From Anaerolineae bacterium (lineage in GTDB: Bacteria > Chloroflexota > Anaerolineae > J102): a stretch of DNA of 14,789 bases. Under the pieces are notes generated by a model. It searched no databases. It had not been told where the DNA came from and was given only the letters and a program-made list of their open reading frames with translations. A program made the position numbers and the translations under genes. Position 1 is the stretch's first letter. Each line of letters begins with the position of its first letter. Shown piece by piece: positions 1 through 6,412 of this stretch. Location: the NCBI GenBank assembly GCA_026985975.1, contig JALSPL010000153.1, positions 1 to 14,789 of the forward strand, read 5' to 3'.

Positions 1-317
1 TCTTCCATCATGCCTGCGGTGCGGCTGTCTCGATAATGGTAAGGATTGCCGATGAGCGTATCCTGTGCGTCCAACAGCCCAAAATCCACGCCCCAGGCGT
101 CAAGGCCCAGGCTGACCGGATGATGGGAAGCCGCCGCCCGCAGCCCATGCAAAATCTCAGTCCACAGGCCCAGAATGTTCCAATGCAGGCCCGAGGGCAG
201 CGGCGCCGGGCCGTTGGCGAAACGATGCAGCTCGGTGATCTCCAGCCGATCATCATCAAGGACGCCCAGCAACGCCCTTCCGCTTGATGCGCCCAGGTCA
301 AAGGCCAGATAGTTCAT
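1..317 (-). CDS. rhaB: Rhamnulokinase, N-terminal part (cut by window edge)
   Basis: Only the first 105 codons are inside the window; the frame stays open to base 1. The protein starts MNYLAFDLGASSGRALLG, the phosphate-1 ATP-binding loop of FGGY sugar kinases, and continues with ELHRFANG, GLDAWGVDFGLLD and HYRDSRT. This combination (DLGASSGR, E-HRF-NG, WGVDFGLLD, YRD-RT) is typical of rhamnulokinase rather than xylulo- or glycerol kinase. The family phosphorylates L-rhamnulose to L-rhamnulose-1-phosphate in the cytoplasm. The ATG at 317 has a GAGGA Shine-Dalgarno 11 nt upstream. The gene lies 36 nt downstream of a DeoR-type regulator on the same strand, so the two are probably one operon and the regulator probably responds to a rhamnose-pathway intermediate (inference). 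Whether the rest of the kinase is intact cannot be seen here. Confidence 0.85.
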   Translation of the reverse strand, partial: MNYLAFDLGASSGRALLGVLDDDRLEITELHRFANGPAPLPSGLHWNILGLWTEILHGLRAAASHHPVSLGLDAWGVDFGLLDAQDTLIGNPYHYRDSRTAGMME

Positions 318-353
318 TATGAGAAGCTTCCTCGGAAAAAGGCGTCAAAGCGT

Positions 354-1124
354 TCAAACGATGATCACGTCAACGCCGCGCTCCCGCACCTTTTCGATCA
401 TATCGGCGGGGGCGGCTGCATCTGTGATGATGGCGTTCACTTGATCCAATCGGGCGAAGGTGGAAGCGGCGATGCGCCCCCATTTGCTGGCGTCGACGAC
501 GCCGACCACCTGGCGACAGAGCGAGACCATCTCGCGCTTGGTTTGCACTTCGCCGATATTCACGTCGGTCAGCCCCTCCTCGATGGTCAGGCCGCGGGCG
601 CCGAAAAAGCCGATGCGAATGTGAATCTCCTGGATGATGCCGCAATCCAGCGGCCCGATCAGCGACAATCCCTCGCGACGCACGCTGCCCCCCACCAAAA
701 TGGTATGGATGTCGGGATAGGCCAACAACGACATGGCGATCTTCAGGCCATTGGTGACGACTGTCACTTCACTCATGTTTTTGAGATGCGGCACAATGGC
801 CTGAGCGGTGGTGCTGGCGTCCAGAGCGATGGTGTCGCCATCCTGAACCATGCTCGCGGCCATTTTGCCGATCTCCGATTTCTGGGCGGCGTTGAGCTGC
901 ATCCGCACTTCATACGATAGATCGGGCAAGACGAAAGCGATGATCGCGCCTCCTCGCACTCGCTGGATCAATCCCTGATTACTCAGCGCCTGCAAATCTG
1001 CGCGAATGGTTACCTCCGACACGCCGAAACGCTGGCTCAATTCCAAAACCGAAAGTTGTCCCGATTCTTCAAGCGCTTCGATGATGGCCTGTCGGCGTGA
1101 AGTCAAACTGTGGTCCTTTCCCAC
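354..1124 (-). CDS. DeoR/GlpR-family sugar-responsive transcriptional repressor
   Basis: A 256-residue protein of normal length for DeoR regulators. Residues about 7-58 form the DeoR winged helix-turn-helix (RRQAIIEAL, LSQRFGVSEVTIRADL, then QRVRGGA). The rest is the sugar-phosphate isomerase-like sensor domain, with MVQDGDTIALDASTT, VTNGLKIA, GFFGARGLT, KREMV and DASKWG. Such proteins usually repress a sugar operon and release DNA on binding a phosphorylated sugar. The start is GTG at 1124; an AGGA motif 8 nt upstream supports it, and no in-frame ATG lies between it and an upstream stop. The adjacent rhamnulokinase gene suggests a role like that of the DeoR-type RhaR regulators known from rhamnose regulons, but the ligand is inferred from context only. 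A 248-bp mobile-like element lies only 34 nt upstream of the start codon, so the present promoter may be partly or wholly within it. Confidence 0.9.
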   Translation of the reverse strand: MGKDHSLTSRRQAIIEALEESGQLSVLELSQRFGVSEVTIRADLQALSNQGLIQRVRGGAIIAFVLPDLSYEVRMQLNAAQKSEIGKMAASMVQDGDTIALDASTTAQAIVPHLKNMSEVTVVTNGLKIAMSLLAYPDIHTILVGGSVRREGLSLIGPLDCGIIQEIHIRIGFFGARGLTIEEGLTDVNIGEVQTKREMVSLCRQVVGVVDASKWGRIAASTFARLDQVNAIITDAAAPADMIEKVRERGVDVIIV

Positions 1125-1226
1125 GACAAAGATCCTGTACGAATGATGAATTTGCTATGAGTGCGTCCTATTTCAGTTGGAGGTTAACGTCTGCCGCCTC
1201 CGCCTGGGGCTGATAGGCCCAGGCTC

Positions 1227-1259
1227 AGGTGCGACGCACTTCCGAAGTGCATCGCACCT
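1227..1259. repeat. REP-like hairpin inside the element
   Basis: AGGTGCGACGCACTT and AAGTGCATCGCACCT are inverted around a CCG loop, a 15-bp stem with a single mismatch. On the minus-strand RNA the mismatch becomes a G-U wobble. A second, smaller stem (CCTGGG / GCCCAGG, 1203-1223) lies just to the left. No T-tract follows, so it is not a clear terminator. Confidence 0.7.
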
Positions 1260-1310
1260 CGCTAAAGCGCCTTACTCAAATGCGTCGTATCGCCACTACT
1301 GAACACTGTA

Positions 1311-1343
1311 ACTGCTTACTGCTTACTGCTTACTGCTTACTGG
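1311..1343. repeat. Tandem heptamer ACTGCTT x4 plus a partial unit
   Basis: Four exact head-to-tail copies of ACTGCTT (1311-1338) are followed by ACTGG, with a degenerate continuation GATACTGCAC. The array sits inside the 248-bp element. It is a simple tandem repeat, likely prone to slippage; it lacks the repeat-spacer structure of a CRISPR array. Confidence 0.85.
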
Positions 1344-1418
1344 ATACTGCACTTATAATGTCGGACAAAGACGCAAGAACGCCTCCAACTCGTTTAGGAC
1401 GCACCCATTTGCTATCTG

Positions 1419-1443
1419 GTCGCCTGCTGGCGCGGCAGGCGAC
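1419..1443. repeat. Perfect 9-bp palindrome next to the element
   Basis: GTCGCCTGC (1419-1427) and GCAGGCGAC (1435-1443) are perfect inverted repeats around a 7-nt loop, beginning 4 nt after the right-hand target duplication. No T-run follows on either strand. It could be an extragenic palindrome or an operator. The rest of this gap (1444-1560) is AT-rich with no gene that I can recognise. Confidence 0.6.
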
Positions 1444-1534
1444 GCATACGACGGGCAGCGGCCCCGGCGGGCCAGTCACTGCACAAAACATCCTACCAAA
1501 GAATCTCTTTTGTTGTCAAGTTGTTTCGAAAGAA

Positions 1535-1589
1535 ATCAAAGGCAAATCAAAAACGAAAAAGAAAGTTGTCGGCAGGGATGCGAAGCATC
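1535..1589 (-). terminator. Possible weak terminator after metF
   Basis: Downstream of the metF stop on the minus strand, GATGC and GCATC (1577-1589) can pair around a 3-nt loop. T-rich sequence (CTTTCTTTTTCGTTTTTG) follows about 10-30 nt later. The stem is only 5 bp and the T-tract is not adjacent, so this is tentative. Confidence 0.3.
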
Positions 1590-1627
1590 GCAGCCAGGAT
1601 ATTGCCGCCCTGCCCGAGCGTAGAATG

Positions 1628-2623
1628 CTACACGATTCTTTCCTGTCGGGAATGCGTGGGAATGGCGGCCGGGATCACGCCCTTGCGATAGGGACGCGGC
1701 AACAGGCCCGCCTCCTCGATGATCTCCGCCACCAGCTCCTCCTGACGGTAGGCCATTACATGCACGCCCGCCACGCCCTCGATCTCCTTCACCTGCTGAA
1801 TGATCTCGATGGCGATCTTTTTGCCCTCGGCCTTCTGCCGCTTCTTGGGCGTCTTCTTCAACCGATCCACGATAGCGTCGGGGATGACCACGCCCGGCAC
1901 TTTGTTGCGCATGAACTCCGCGGTCCGGGCCGAACGCAGCGGCCCCACGCCCACCAGGATGAAGACCTTCTCATGCAAACCCAGGTCGCGCACCCGTTGC
2001 ATGTAGGCCGAGAAGCGCGGCGTATCAAAGCAGTATTGGGTCTGGATGAATTCAGCGCCCGCAGCGATCTTCTTGGCCAGACGCAAGGGGCGCCACTCAT
2101 AGGGCGGTGCGAAGGGGTTGGCGGCCGCCCCCAGGAACAGTCTCGGCGGCGTGGTGATTTTGCGTCCGCTGAGGAACACGCCCTCATCCCGCATGATGCG
2201 GGCCATGCGCAGCAGTTGGATGGAATCCATGTCGAATACCCGTTTGGCCTGAGGCTGATCGCCATTGGCGACATCATCTCCGGTGATGAACAGCACATTG
2301 CGCACGCCCATGGCGGCAGCGCCCAGCAAATCGCCCTGGATGGCGATGCGGTTGCGATCCCGGGCCGCCACCTGATACACCGGCTCGTAGCCGGCGCGGG
2401 TGAGCAAGGCGCAGATGGCCACGCTGGACATGTGCACATTGGCGCCCGAAGCATCCACCGCATTGATGCCGTCACACACCTGCGAGAGCACGATGGCGGC
2501 CCGATAGACATCGTCCGGGTTGGCGCTGTCGGGCGGATTCAGCTCCGCTGTCACGGCGAAACGCCCGTTGCGCAACACCCGCTCCAGTCTGCTTTCCGTT
2601 CGATATTTTATCTGGGAGCTCAC
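1628..2623 (-). CDS. metF: Methylenetetrahydrofolate reductase, MetF subunit
   Basis: A 331-residue TIM-barrel protein of the MTHFR family. FAVTAELNPPDSANP near residue 22 corresponds to the N-terminal strand carrying the catalytic glutamate (E27). INAVDASGANVHMSS, NVLFITGDDV (flavin/folate site region), FIQTQYCFD and the strand KVFILVGVGPL follow in the usual order. It reduces 5,10-methylene-THF to 5-methyl-THF. Its start overlaps the end of metV by 4 nt, so the two are translationally coupled; a separate MetV partner indicates the MetVF-type enzyme of acetogens and other anaerobes, not the solitary NADH-dependent enterobacterial type. A basic stretch (RLKKTPKKRQKAEGKK) lies near residues 256-271. 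It is the last gene of the one-carbon run. Confidence 0.93.
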   Translation of the reverse strand: MSSQIKYRTESRLERVLRNGRFAVTAELNPPDSANPDDVYRAAIVLSQVCDGINAVDASGANVHMSSVAICALLTRAGYEPVYQVAARDRNRIAIQGDLLGAAAMGVRNVLFITGDDVANGDQPQAKRVFDMDSIQLLRMARIMRDEGVFLSGRKITTPPRLFLGAAANPFAPPYEWRPLRLAKKIAAGAEFIQTQYCFDTPRFSAYMQRVRDLGLHEKVFILVGVGPLRSARTAEFMRNKVPGVVIPDAIVDRLKKTPKKRQKAEGKKIAIEIIQQVKEIEGVAGVHVMAYRQEELVAEIIEEAGLLPRPYRKGVIPAAIPTHSRQERIV

Positions 2624-3144
2624 GATTTTCCTTCCTCAACCGTTGCATAAAAGTAAGGCTTGAGCGCCAGTGCGTCATCATGATTCGTCACCCATCCCCG
2701 CGGATGCTCCTGATCTCGCCCCGTCATCATGTTGAGCCACGAAGATGAATTTGCCAACCGCCAGTTGTGGGGAGGCGTGATCATCAGGAGCTCGTAACCG
2801 TATGTCGGCATCCGCCGGGCGCCTTCCCACGCCTGCACCCACACACATTTCATCTCCGGCAGCACCTCGCAATGGCCGTTGCTGCGCACGCCGCCGCAGG
2901 GGCCATTGCGCAGATTTTTGGGACAAGTCATGGGGCACGCCATGCCTGTGCTGTGCAACACACATTGTCCGCACATTTGGCAATGGAACATCGGGCCTTT
3001 GGTGATCCTCTCGAACCACACGAAGAAACGCTCGGTGACGCCGCCAGGCTTGAGCCAGCGCCTGAACAGGGAAACAAACCACACAGTAAAGTCATAAACG
3101 ACTTCCAAAAAGTGTGGATAACGGTGAACAATATCGTGAATCAT
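2620..3144 (-). CDS. metV: MetV: cysteine-rich methylenetetrahydrofolate reductase partner subunit
   Basis: This 174-residue protein resembles the family called 'MTHFR C-terminal', represented by MetV of acetogens. After a hydrophobic, aromatic N-terminus (residues 10-30) come eight cysteines: C55-x2-C58-x2-C61, C70-x3-C74, C83, C92 and C100, in the conserved context FHCQMCGQC...CPMTCPKNLRNGPCGG. These would bind iron-sulfur or zinc centres. MetV pairs with MetF and is thought to feed it electrons. It is somewhat shorter than the roughly 200 residues usual in the family. The ATG at 3144 has no strong Shine-Dalgarno. The gene follows the methyltransferase by 41 nt and overlaps metF by 4 nt. 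No HdrABC or RnfC-like electron partner is in the window, so the electron donor is unknown. Confidence 0.88.
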   Translation of the reverse strand: MIHDIVHRYPHFLEVVYDFTVWFVSLFRRWLKPGGVTERFFVWFERITKGPMFHCQMCGQCVLHSTGMACPMTCPKNLRNGPCGGVRSNGHCEVLPEMKCVWVQAWEGARRMPTYGYELLMITPPHNWRLANSSSWLNMMTGRDQEHPRGWVTNHDDALALKPYFYATVEEGKS

Positions 3145-3185
3145 CGGAGTCTCGTAAAATGAGAAACGCCAGGGGAGATGACGGC

Positions 3186-4103
3186 TCAGCCAGTGCGGCG
3201 AGGGCGGCGACGGGAGCGACGGCGGGAGCCGCCTTCGGCCTCAGTCGGTTTCGGACGATTGGCCATGATCCAGGCTGCGCAGTTGTCATCGCGCCCCATC
3301 AGCGCATCCGCCGCCTTGATAGACATCATGATCTCGGGCTCCAGAGGATTGGTGATGGCGCTGGTCATGCCCGCGGCGATGGCCATAGCTACAAAAGCGG
3401 CGTTCAGAGCCTTGCGATTGGGCAGTCCAAAAGAGATGTTGGACGCGCCGCAGGTGACGTTGCAGCCTAATTCATCATTGACCATGCGCACGATCTCAAA
3501 CAACGTCTTGGCCGATCCCGGCACCGCGCCCGCGGGCATGGCCAGGGGATCGATAAGAATGTCCTCGGGCGGAATGCCGTAGCGCTCCGCTCGCTTCACG
3601 ATCTTTTTGGCCACTGCGAAACGCTCTTTGGCGTCGTAGGAAATGCCGTTCTCATCATGCGTGATGGCGATGACCACTGCGCCCCGCTCCGCCACCAGGG
3701 GCAGGATTGCTTCCATGTGCGATTCCTCGCCCGTCACCGAGTTGACAATCGGCTTGCCCCAGGCGGCTTTCAATCCCGCCTGCAACGCCGGGATCACCGA
3801 GGAGTCGATGCAGATGGGCGCATCCACCACCGCCTGCACCTGTTTGATGGCCTCGACCATGATCTCCGGCTCCACCTCGTTGGCGTTGGCCACGCCCATG
3901 CCCGCATTCACGTCCAGGATGTGCGCGCCCGCAGCAACCTGAGCAATGGCGTCATTGACGACGCGGGAAAAATCTCCGGCCAGCATCTCCGCGGCCAGCT
4001 TCTTGCGTCCGGTGGGATTGATGCGTTCGCCGATGATGACGAAGGGACGGTCTGGCCCAATGATCACGGTCTTCGCGGGGGATTTGACGATTGTTTCTGC
4101 CAT
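3186..4103 (-). CDS. acsE: Methyltetrahydrofolate:corrinoid methyltransferase (AcsE/MeTr-like)
   Basis: A 305-residue pterin-binding TIM barrel. Motifs in order: GERINPTGRK (25-34), DVNAGM (64-69), IDSS (99-102), NSVTGE (121-126), DPLAMP (185-190) and GASNISFGLPNR (219-230). N222 sits where the folate-N5-contacting Asn of MeTr lies. Family members transfer the methyl group of methyl-THF to cob(I)alamin on a corrinoid protein. Alternatives are the pterin domain of MetH or another corrinoid methyltransferase; dihydropteroate synthase is unlikely given the NPTGR and SNISFGLPNR motifs and the neighbours. The protein is about 40 residues longer than classical MeTr and ends in an arginine-rich tail (GGSRRRSRRRPRRTG). 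The gene is followed by metV after 41 nt, and separated from the upstream corrinoid activator by 253 nt that contain a repeat element. Confidence 0.88.
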   Translation of the reverse strand: MAETIVKSPAKTVIIGPDRPFVIIGERINPTGRKKLAAEMLAGDFSRVVNDAIAQVAAGAHILDVNAGMGVANANEVEPEIMVEAIKQVQAVVDAPICIDSSVIPALQAGLKAAWGKPIVNSVTGEESHMEAILPLVAERGAVVIAITHDENGISYDAKERFAVAKKIVKRAERYGIPPEDILIDPLAMPAGAVPGSAKTLFEIVRMVNDELGCNVTCGASNISFGLPNRKALNAAFVAMAIAAGMTSAITNPLEPEIMMSIKAADALMGRDDNCAAWIMANRPKPTEAEGGSRRRSRRRPRRTG

Positions 4104-4165
4104 GGTGATTTCTCGCTATAAATGAATTGATTGGGAGTGGAAATTGGTTAATTTGATGAGAATTT

Positions 4166-4309
4166 GGATCAACTGAAAAAAGATTGATCTCACGCAAAGT
4201 CACAAAGCCGCAAAGAAAAATACCAGGATTTCGCCAAGAAAAATCGGCTGAAACCCCATCATCTTTGCTGTTTTCTCTGTCGCCGCTGTTGATTCCGGCC
4301 TTTTTTCAG
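4166..4309. repeat. 144-bp dispersed repeat, copy 1
   Basis: This stretch aligns without gaps to 10361-10504, matching at 126 of 144 positions (about 87%). It begins GGATCAACTGAAAAAAGA and ends with TTTTTTCAG, so the ends are inverted repeats (ACTGAAAAAAG vs CCTGAAAAAAG), slightly degraded compared with copy 2. It holds the CGCAAAG/ACAAAG/CGCAAAG motif seen in many bacterial interspersed repeats. No target duplication is evident here. It fills most of the gap between the corrinoid activator and the methyltransferase gene. Short open frames inside it are not credible genes. Confidence 0.85.
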
Positions 4310-4356
4310 GAGGGCCATGCTTTCTTTTTCTGTTTCTGTTGGGGGTGCGTCTCCGA

Positions 4357-6408
4357 TCAGTTGCGCTGGCGGGCGGAGCGGCGAGAGCGGCGTTCGCTGC
4401 GATTGCGGCGGCGGGCCGCGGAGCGGACAGGCTCTGGCAGCCAGCGGGCGATGTGTGGGAATTCATCAACCTGATGGGGTATGTGGATCGCGCTCACAAA
4501 TGCTTCCTGAAAAGCGCTATTGGCGGCCGTTTCCACATAATGGGATGATCGCGCAACCCATTGGGCCTCATCCCGGCGCTCAGTGTTCAGCAAGGCGATG
4601 CGGGCGCCGTCGCCTGCGGCATTGCCCACAGCGATCACTTTATCCAGGGGGGCGTCGGGGATCAGCCCCAACACCATGGCGTGGAAGGGATCGATGTAAC
4701 TGCCAAATGCGCCGGCCAGCACGATGCGATCCACCTTTTCCACGCCCGCTTCGCGCATCAGCAGTTTGCCGCCTGCATACAGAGCGGCCTTGGCCAATTG
4801 AATCGCCCGCACATCATCCTGAGTGACGGCGATGGCGTGGCCGGTGGTCGTTTCATCCATCGCAGCCAGCACAAACTCGCCTTTTTTGCCCCGCCAACGC
4901 AATCGCGGATGCGTCAGCTCGGGGTTGAAGCGGCCATCGGGCAGAATGACGCCCGCCAGATACATCTCGGCCACCGCCTCGATGACGCCCGAGCCGCAGA
5001 TGCCGGTGGGGAATAGCGCCGGCGGCTGCTCGGGCGTCCACGCATCGCTCCACCGCTCCTCGCCGATGATCTTGTAGCGCACCGCCTTCGTCTCCCGGTC
5101 GATGCGCACCCGTTCGATGGCCCCGGGCGCCGCCCGCATCCCCTGGCTGATCTGTGCGCCCTCGAATGCCGGCCCGGTGGGCGATGAAGCGCTGTACAGC
5201 CGTTTGCCGTTCCACAATGCGATTTCGGCGTTGGTGCCCACGTCGACGATGAGCATGACGTCGTCCTGACGATAAGGCTCTTCGGCCAGCAGCACCGCCA
5301 CATTGTCGGCGCCCACATGCCCGGCCACTGCTGGCAGAATGTGGACATTGGCCGCAGGATGCAAGCGCAGCTTCAGTTCAGACGCGGCCAGGTCCATCTC
5401 ATCCCGATTGGCCATGATGAAGGGAACCATGCCCAGATTCTCGGGGTTGATGTTGAGGAAAAGCGAGATCATGGTAGTGTTGCCCACCACCACCGCTTCA
5501 TGGATATCCGCGCTTTTGACGCCCGCCTCTGCGGCCACGCTTGCGGCCAGCCGATTGAACGCCCCCAAAATCGCCCGGTGCAGTTTTTTCAAGCCGTCAT
5601 CGTTATCAATGGCGTAACTGATGCGGCTCATCAGATCCTCGCCATAAGTCACCTGGGGATTCATCACCGCCCGGGTGGCCAACAGCTCGCCCGTCTGCAA
5701 ATCGCTGAGATGCGCCGCCACCGTGGTGCTGCCGATATCCACCGCCAGGCCGTAAATGCCTTCCTGATAGCCCGGGCGCACTTCTATCACCCGGCTTTCC
5801 CGCCACAGAACCACCGTCACCTTCCATTTGCCCTGCCGCATCGTCTGCGAAAGCGTGCGCAGCGCCGGATAGGCGATATTCAGATTATCCAATCCCCATT
5901 GCGCCCGCAGGCCGTCCTGCAGGCGCTCCCAGTCGCCGCGGCGATCGTCCAGCGAGGGGGGGCTCAGTTCCACATACACCTGACGCACCGCTGGCATCAC
6001 CGCCACTGGCCGCAGCGTGGCGTCTTTGCGGATGGTCTGCTGGTGGATGCGGGCGTGCTCGGGCACGAAGACCACCGCATCGCCGAGCAACCGGGCGTTG
6101 CAGGCCAGTCGCAGCGGAGCCGTAGAAGAAAGGGACTGTACCGGCAACCACGCCCGCTCCTCATCGGTCGGGGGCGAGACATGCTCCGGACCCGATTCGA
6201 CGCCCAGCTTGGGGAATTTGCCCGCCTCGATGCGCACCTGACATTTGCCGCAGGCCACATGGCCGCCGCAAATGCTCTCGATGGGTTCGCCCAACTGCCG
6301 GGCCGCCTCCAGGATGGTGGTTTGCTGCGGAAACTTCCCCCGTCGCCCGGAAGGAAGAAAGATGATGGTGGAAGCCCCGCGAGATGTGCGGGAATGAGAA
6401 GAAGACAT
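4357..6408 (-). CDS. Corrinoid-activating ATPase (RACo-like): 2Fe-2S ferredoxin plus ASKHA/DUF4445 domains
   Basis: A 683-residue protein. Residues about 14-110 are a plant-type ferredoxin domain with ligands C47-x5-C53-x2-C56 and C103 (ICGGHVACGKC...RLACNA). After a linker and middle domain comes an actin-like ATPase: GLAVDIGSTT (220-229), VVVGNTTM (306-313), IVDVGTNAEIAL (387-398), SSPTGPAFEGAQI (408-420), GICGSGVIE (469-477), LAGAFG (564-569) and GNAAGDGA (595-602). Such proteins use ATP and the iron-sulfur centre to reduce inactive cob(II)amide on corrinoid proteins to cob(I)amide, so it should serve the adjacent methyltransferase system. The tail after WLPEP is arginine-rich (RRRNRSERRSRRSARQR), which I do not know as a family feature. 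The ATG at 6408 leaves 4 nt after the ubiA stop; a TTG at 6429 would add 7 residues and overlap ubiA. Confidence 0.9.
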   Translation of the reverse strand: MSSSHSRTSRGASTIIFLPSGRRGKFPQQTTILEAARQLGEPIESICGGHVACGKCQVRIEAGKFPKLGVESGPEHVSPPTDEERAWLPVQSLSSTAPLRLACNARLLGDAVVFVPEHARIHQQTIRKDATLRPVAVMPAVRQVYVELSPPSLDDRRGDWERLQDGLRAQWGLDNLNIAYPALRTLSQTMRQGKWKVTVVLWRESRVIEVRPGYQEGIYGLAVDIGSTTVAAHLSDLQTGELLATRAVMNPQVTYGEDLMSRISYAIDNDDGLKKLHRAILGAFNRLAASVAAEAGVKSADIHEAVVVGNTTMISLFLNINPENLGMVPFIMANRDEMDLAASELKLRLHPAANVHILPAVAGHVGADNVAVLLAEEPYRQDDVMLIVDVGTNAEIALWNGKRLYSASSPTGPAFEGAQISQGMRAAPGAIERVRIDRETKAVRYKIIGEERWSDAWTPEQPPALFPTGICGSGVIEAVAEMYLAGVILPDGRFNPELTHPRLRWRGKKGEFVLAAMDETTTGHAIAVTQDDVRAIQLAKAALYAGGKLLMREAGVEKVDRIVLAGAFGSYIDPFHAMVLGLIPDAPLDKVIAVGNAAGDGARIALLNTERRDEAQWVARSSHYVETAANSAFQEAFVSAIHIPHQVDEFPHIARWLPEPVRSAARRRNRSERRSRRSARQRN

Positions 6409-6412
6409 GACG

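Larger units (their letters stand above)
1150..1415. mobile_element. MITE-like element (1159-1406) with 25-bp TIRs and 9-bp target duplication
   Basis: The 9-mer ATTTGCTAT occurs at 1150-1158 and again at 1407-1415 in the same orientation. Exactly between them lie 248 bp whose ends are inverted repeats: 1159-1183 (GAGTGCGTCC...) matches the reverse complement of 1382-1406 (GGGTGCGTCC...) at 20 of 25 positions. The arrangement duplication-TIR-core-TIR-duplication is the signature of a transposed non-autonomous element. The interior has no convincing coding frame; it contains two hairpins (1203-1223 and 1227-1259) and a heptamer array (1311-1343). The parent transposase family is not identified. 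A 9-bp duplication fits several IS families, and this alone does not decide. The element lies between the DeoR gene start and the region downstream of metF. Confidence 0.8.

Noticed and set aside
1311..1343. Possible CRISPR array
   Set aside because: The units are 7 bp with no spacers and no cas genes nearby; it is a simple tandem repeat.
1229..2650. Plus-strand open frame of 473 codons opposite metF
   Set aside because: It runs antisense to the well-supported metF, its His/Arg/Gly-rich translation has no recognisable motif, and its 5' part lies in the repeat element. It is a high-GC shadow frame.
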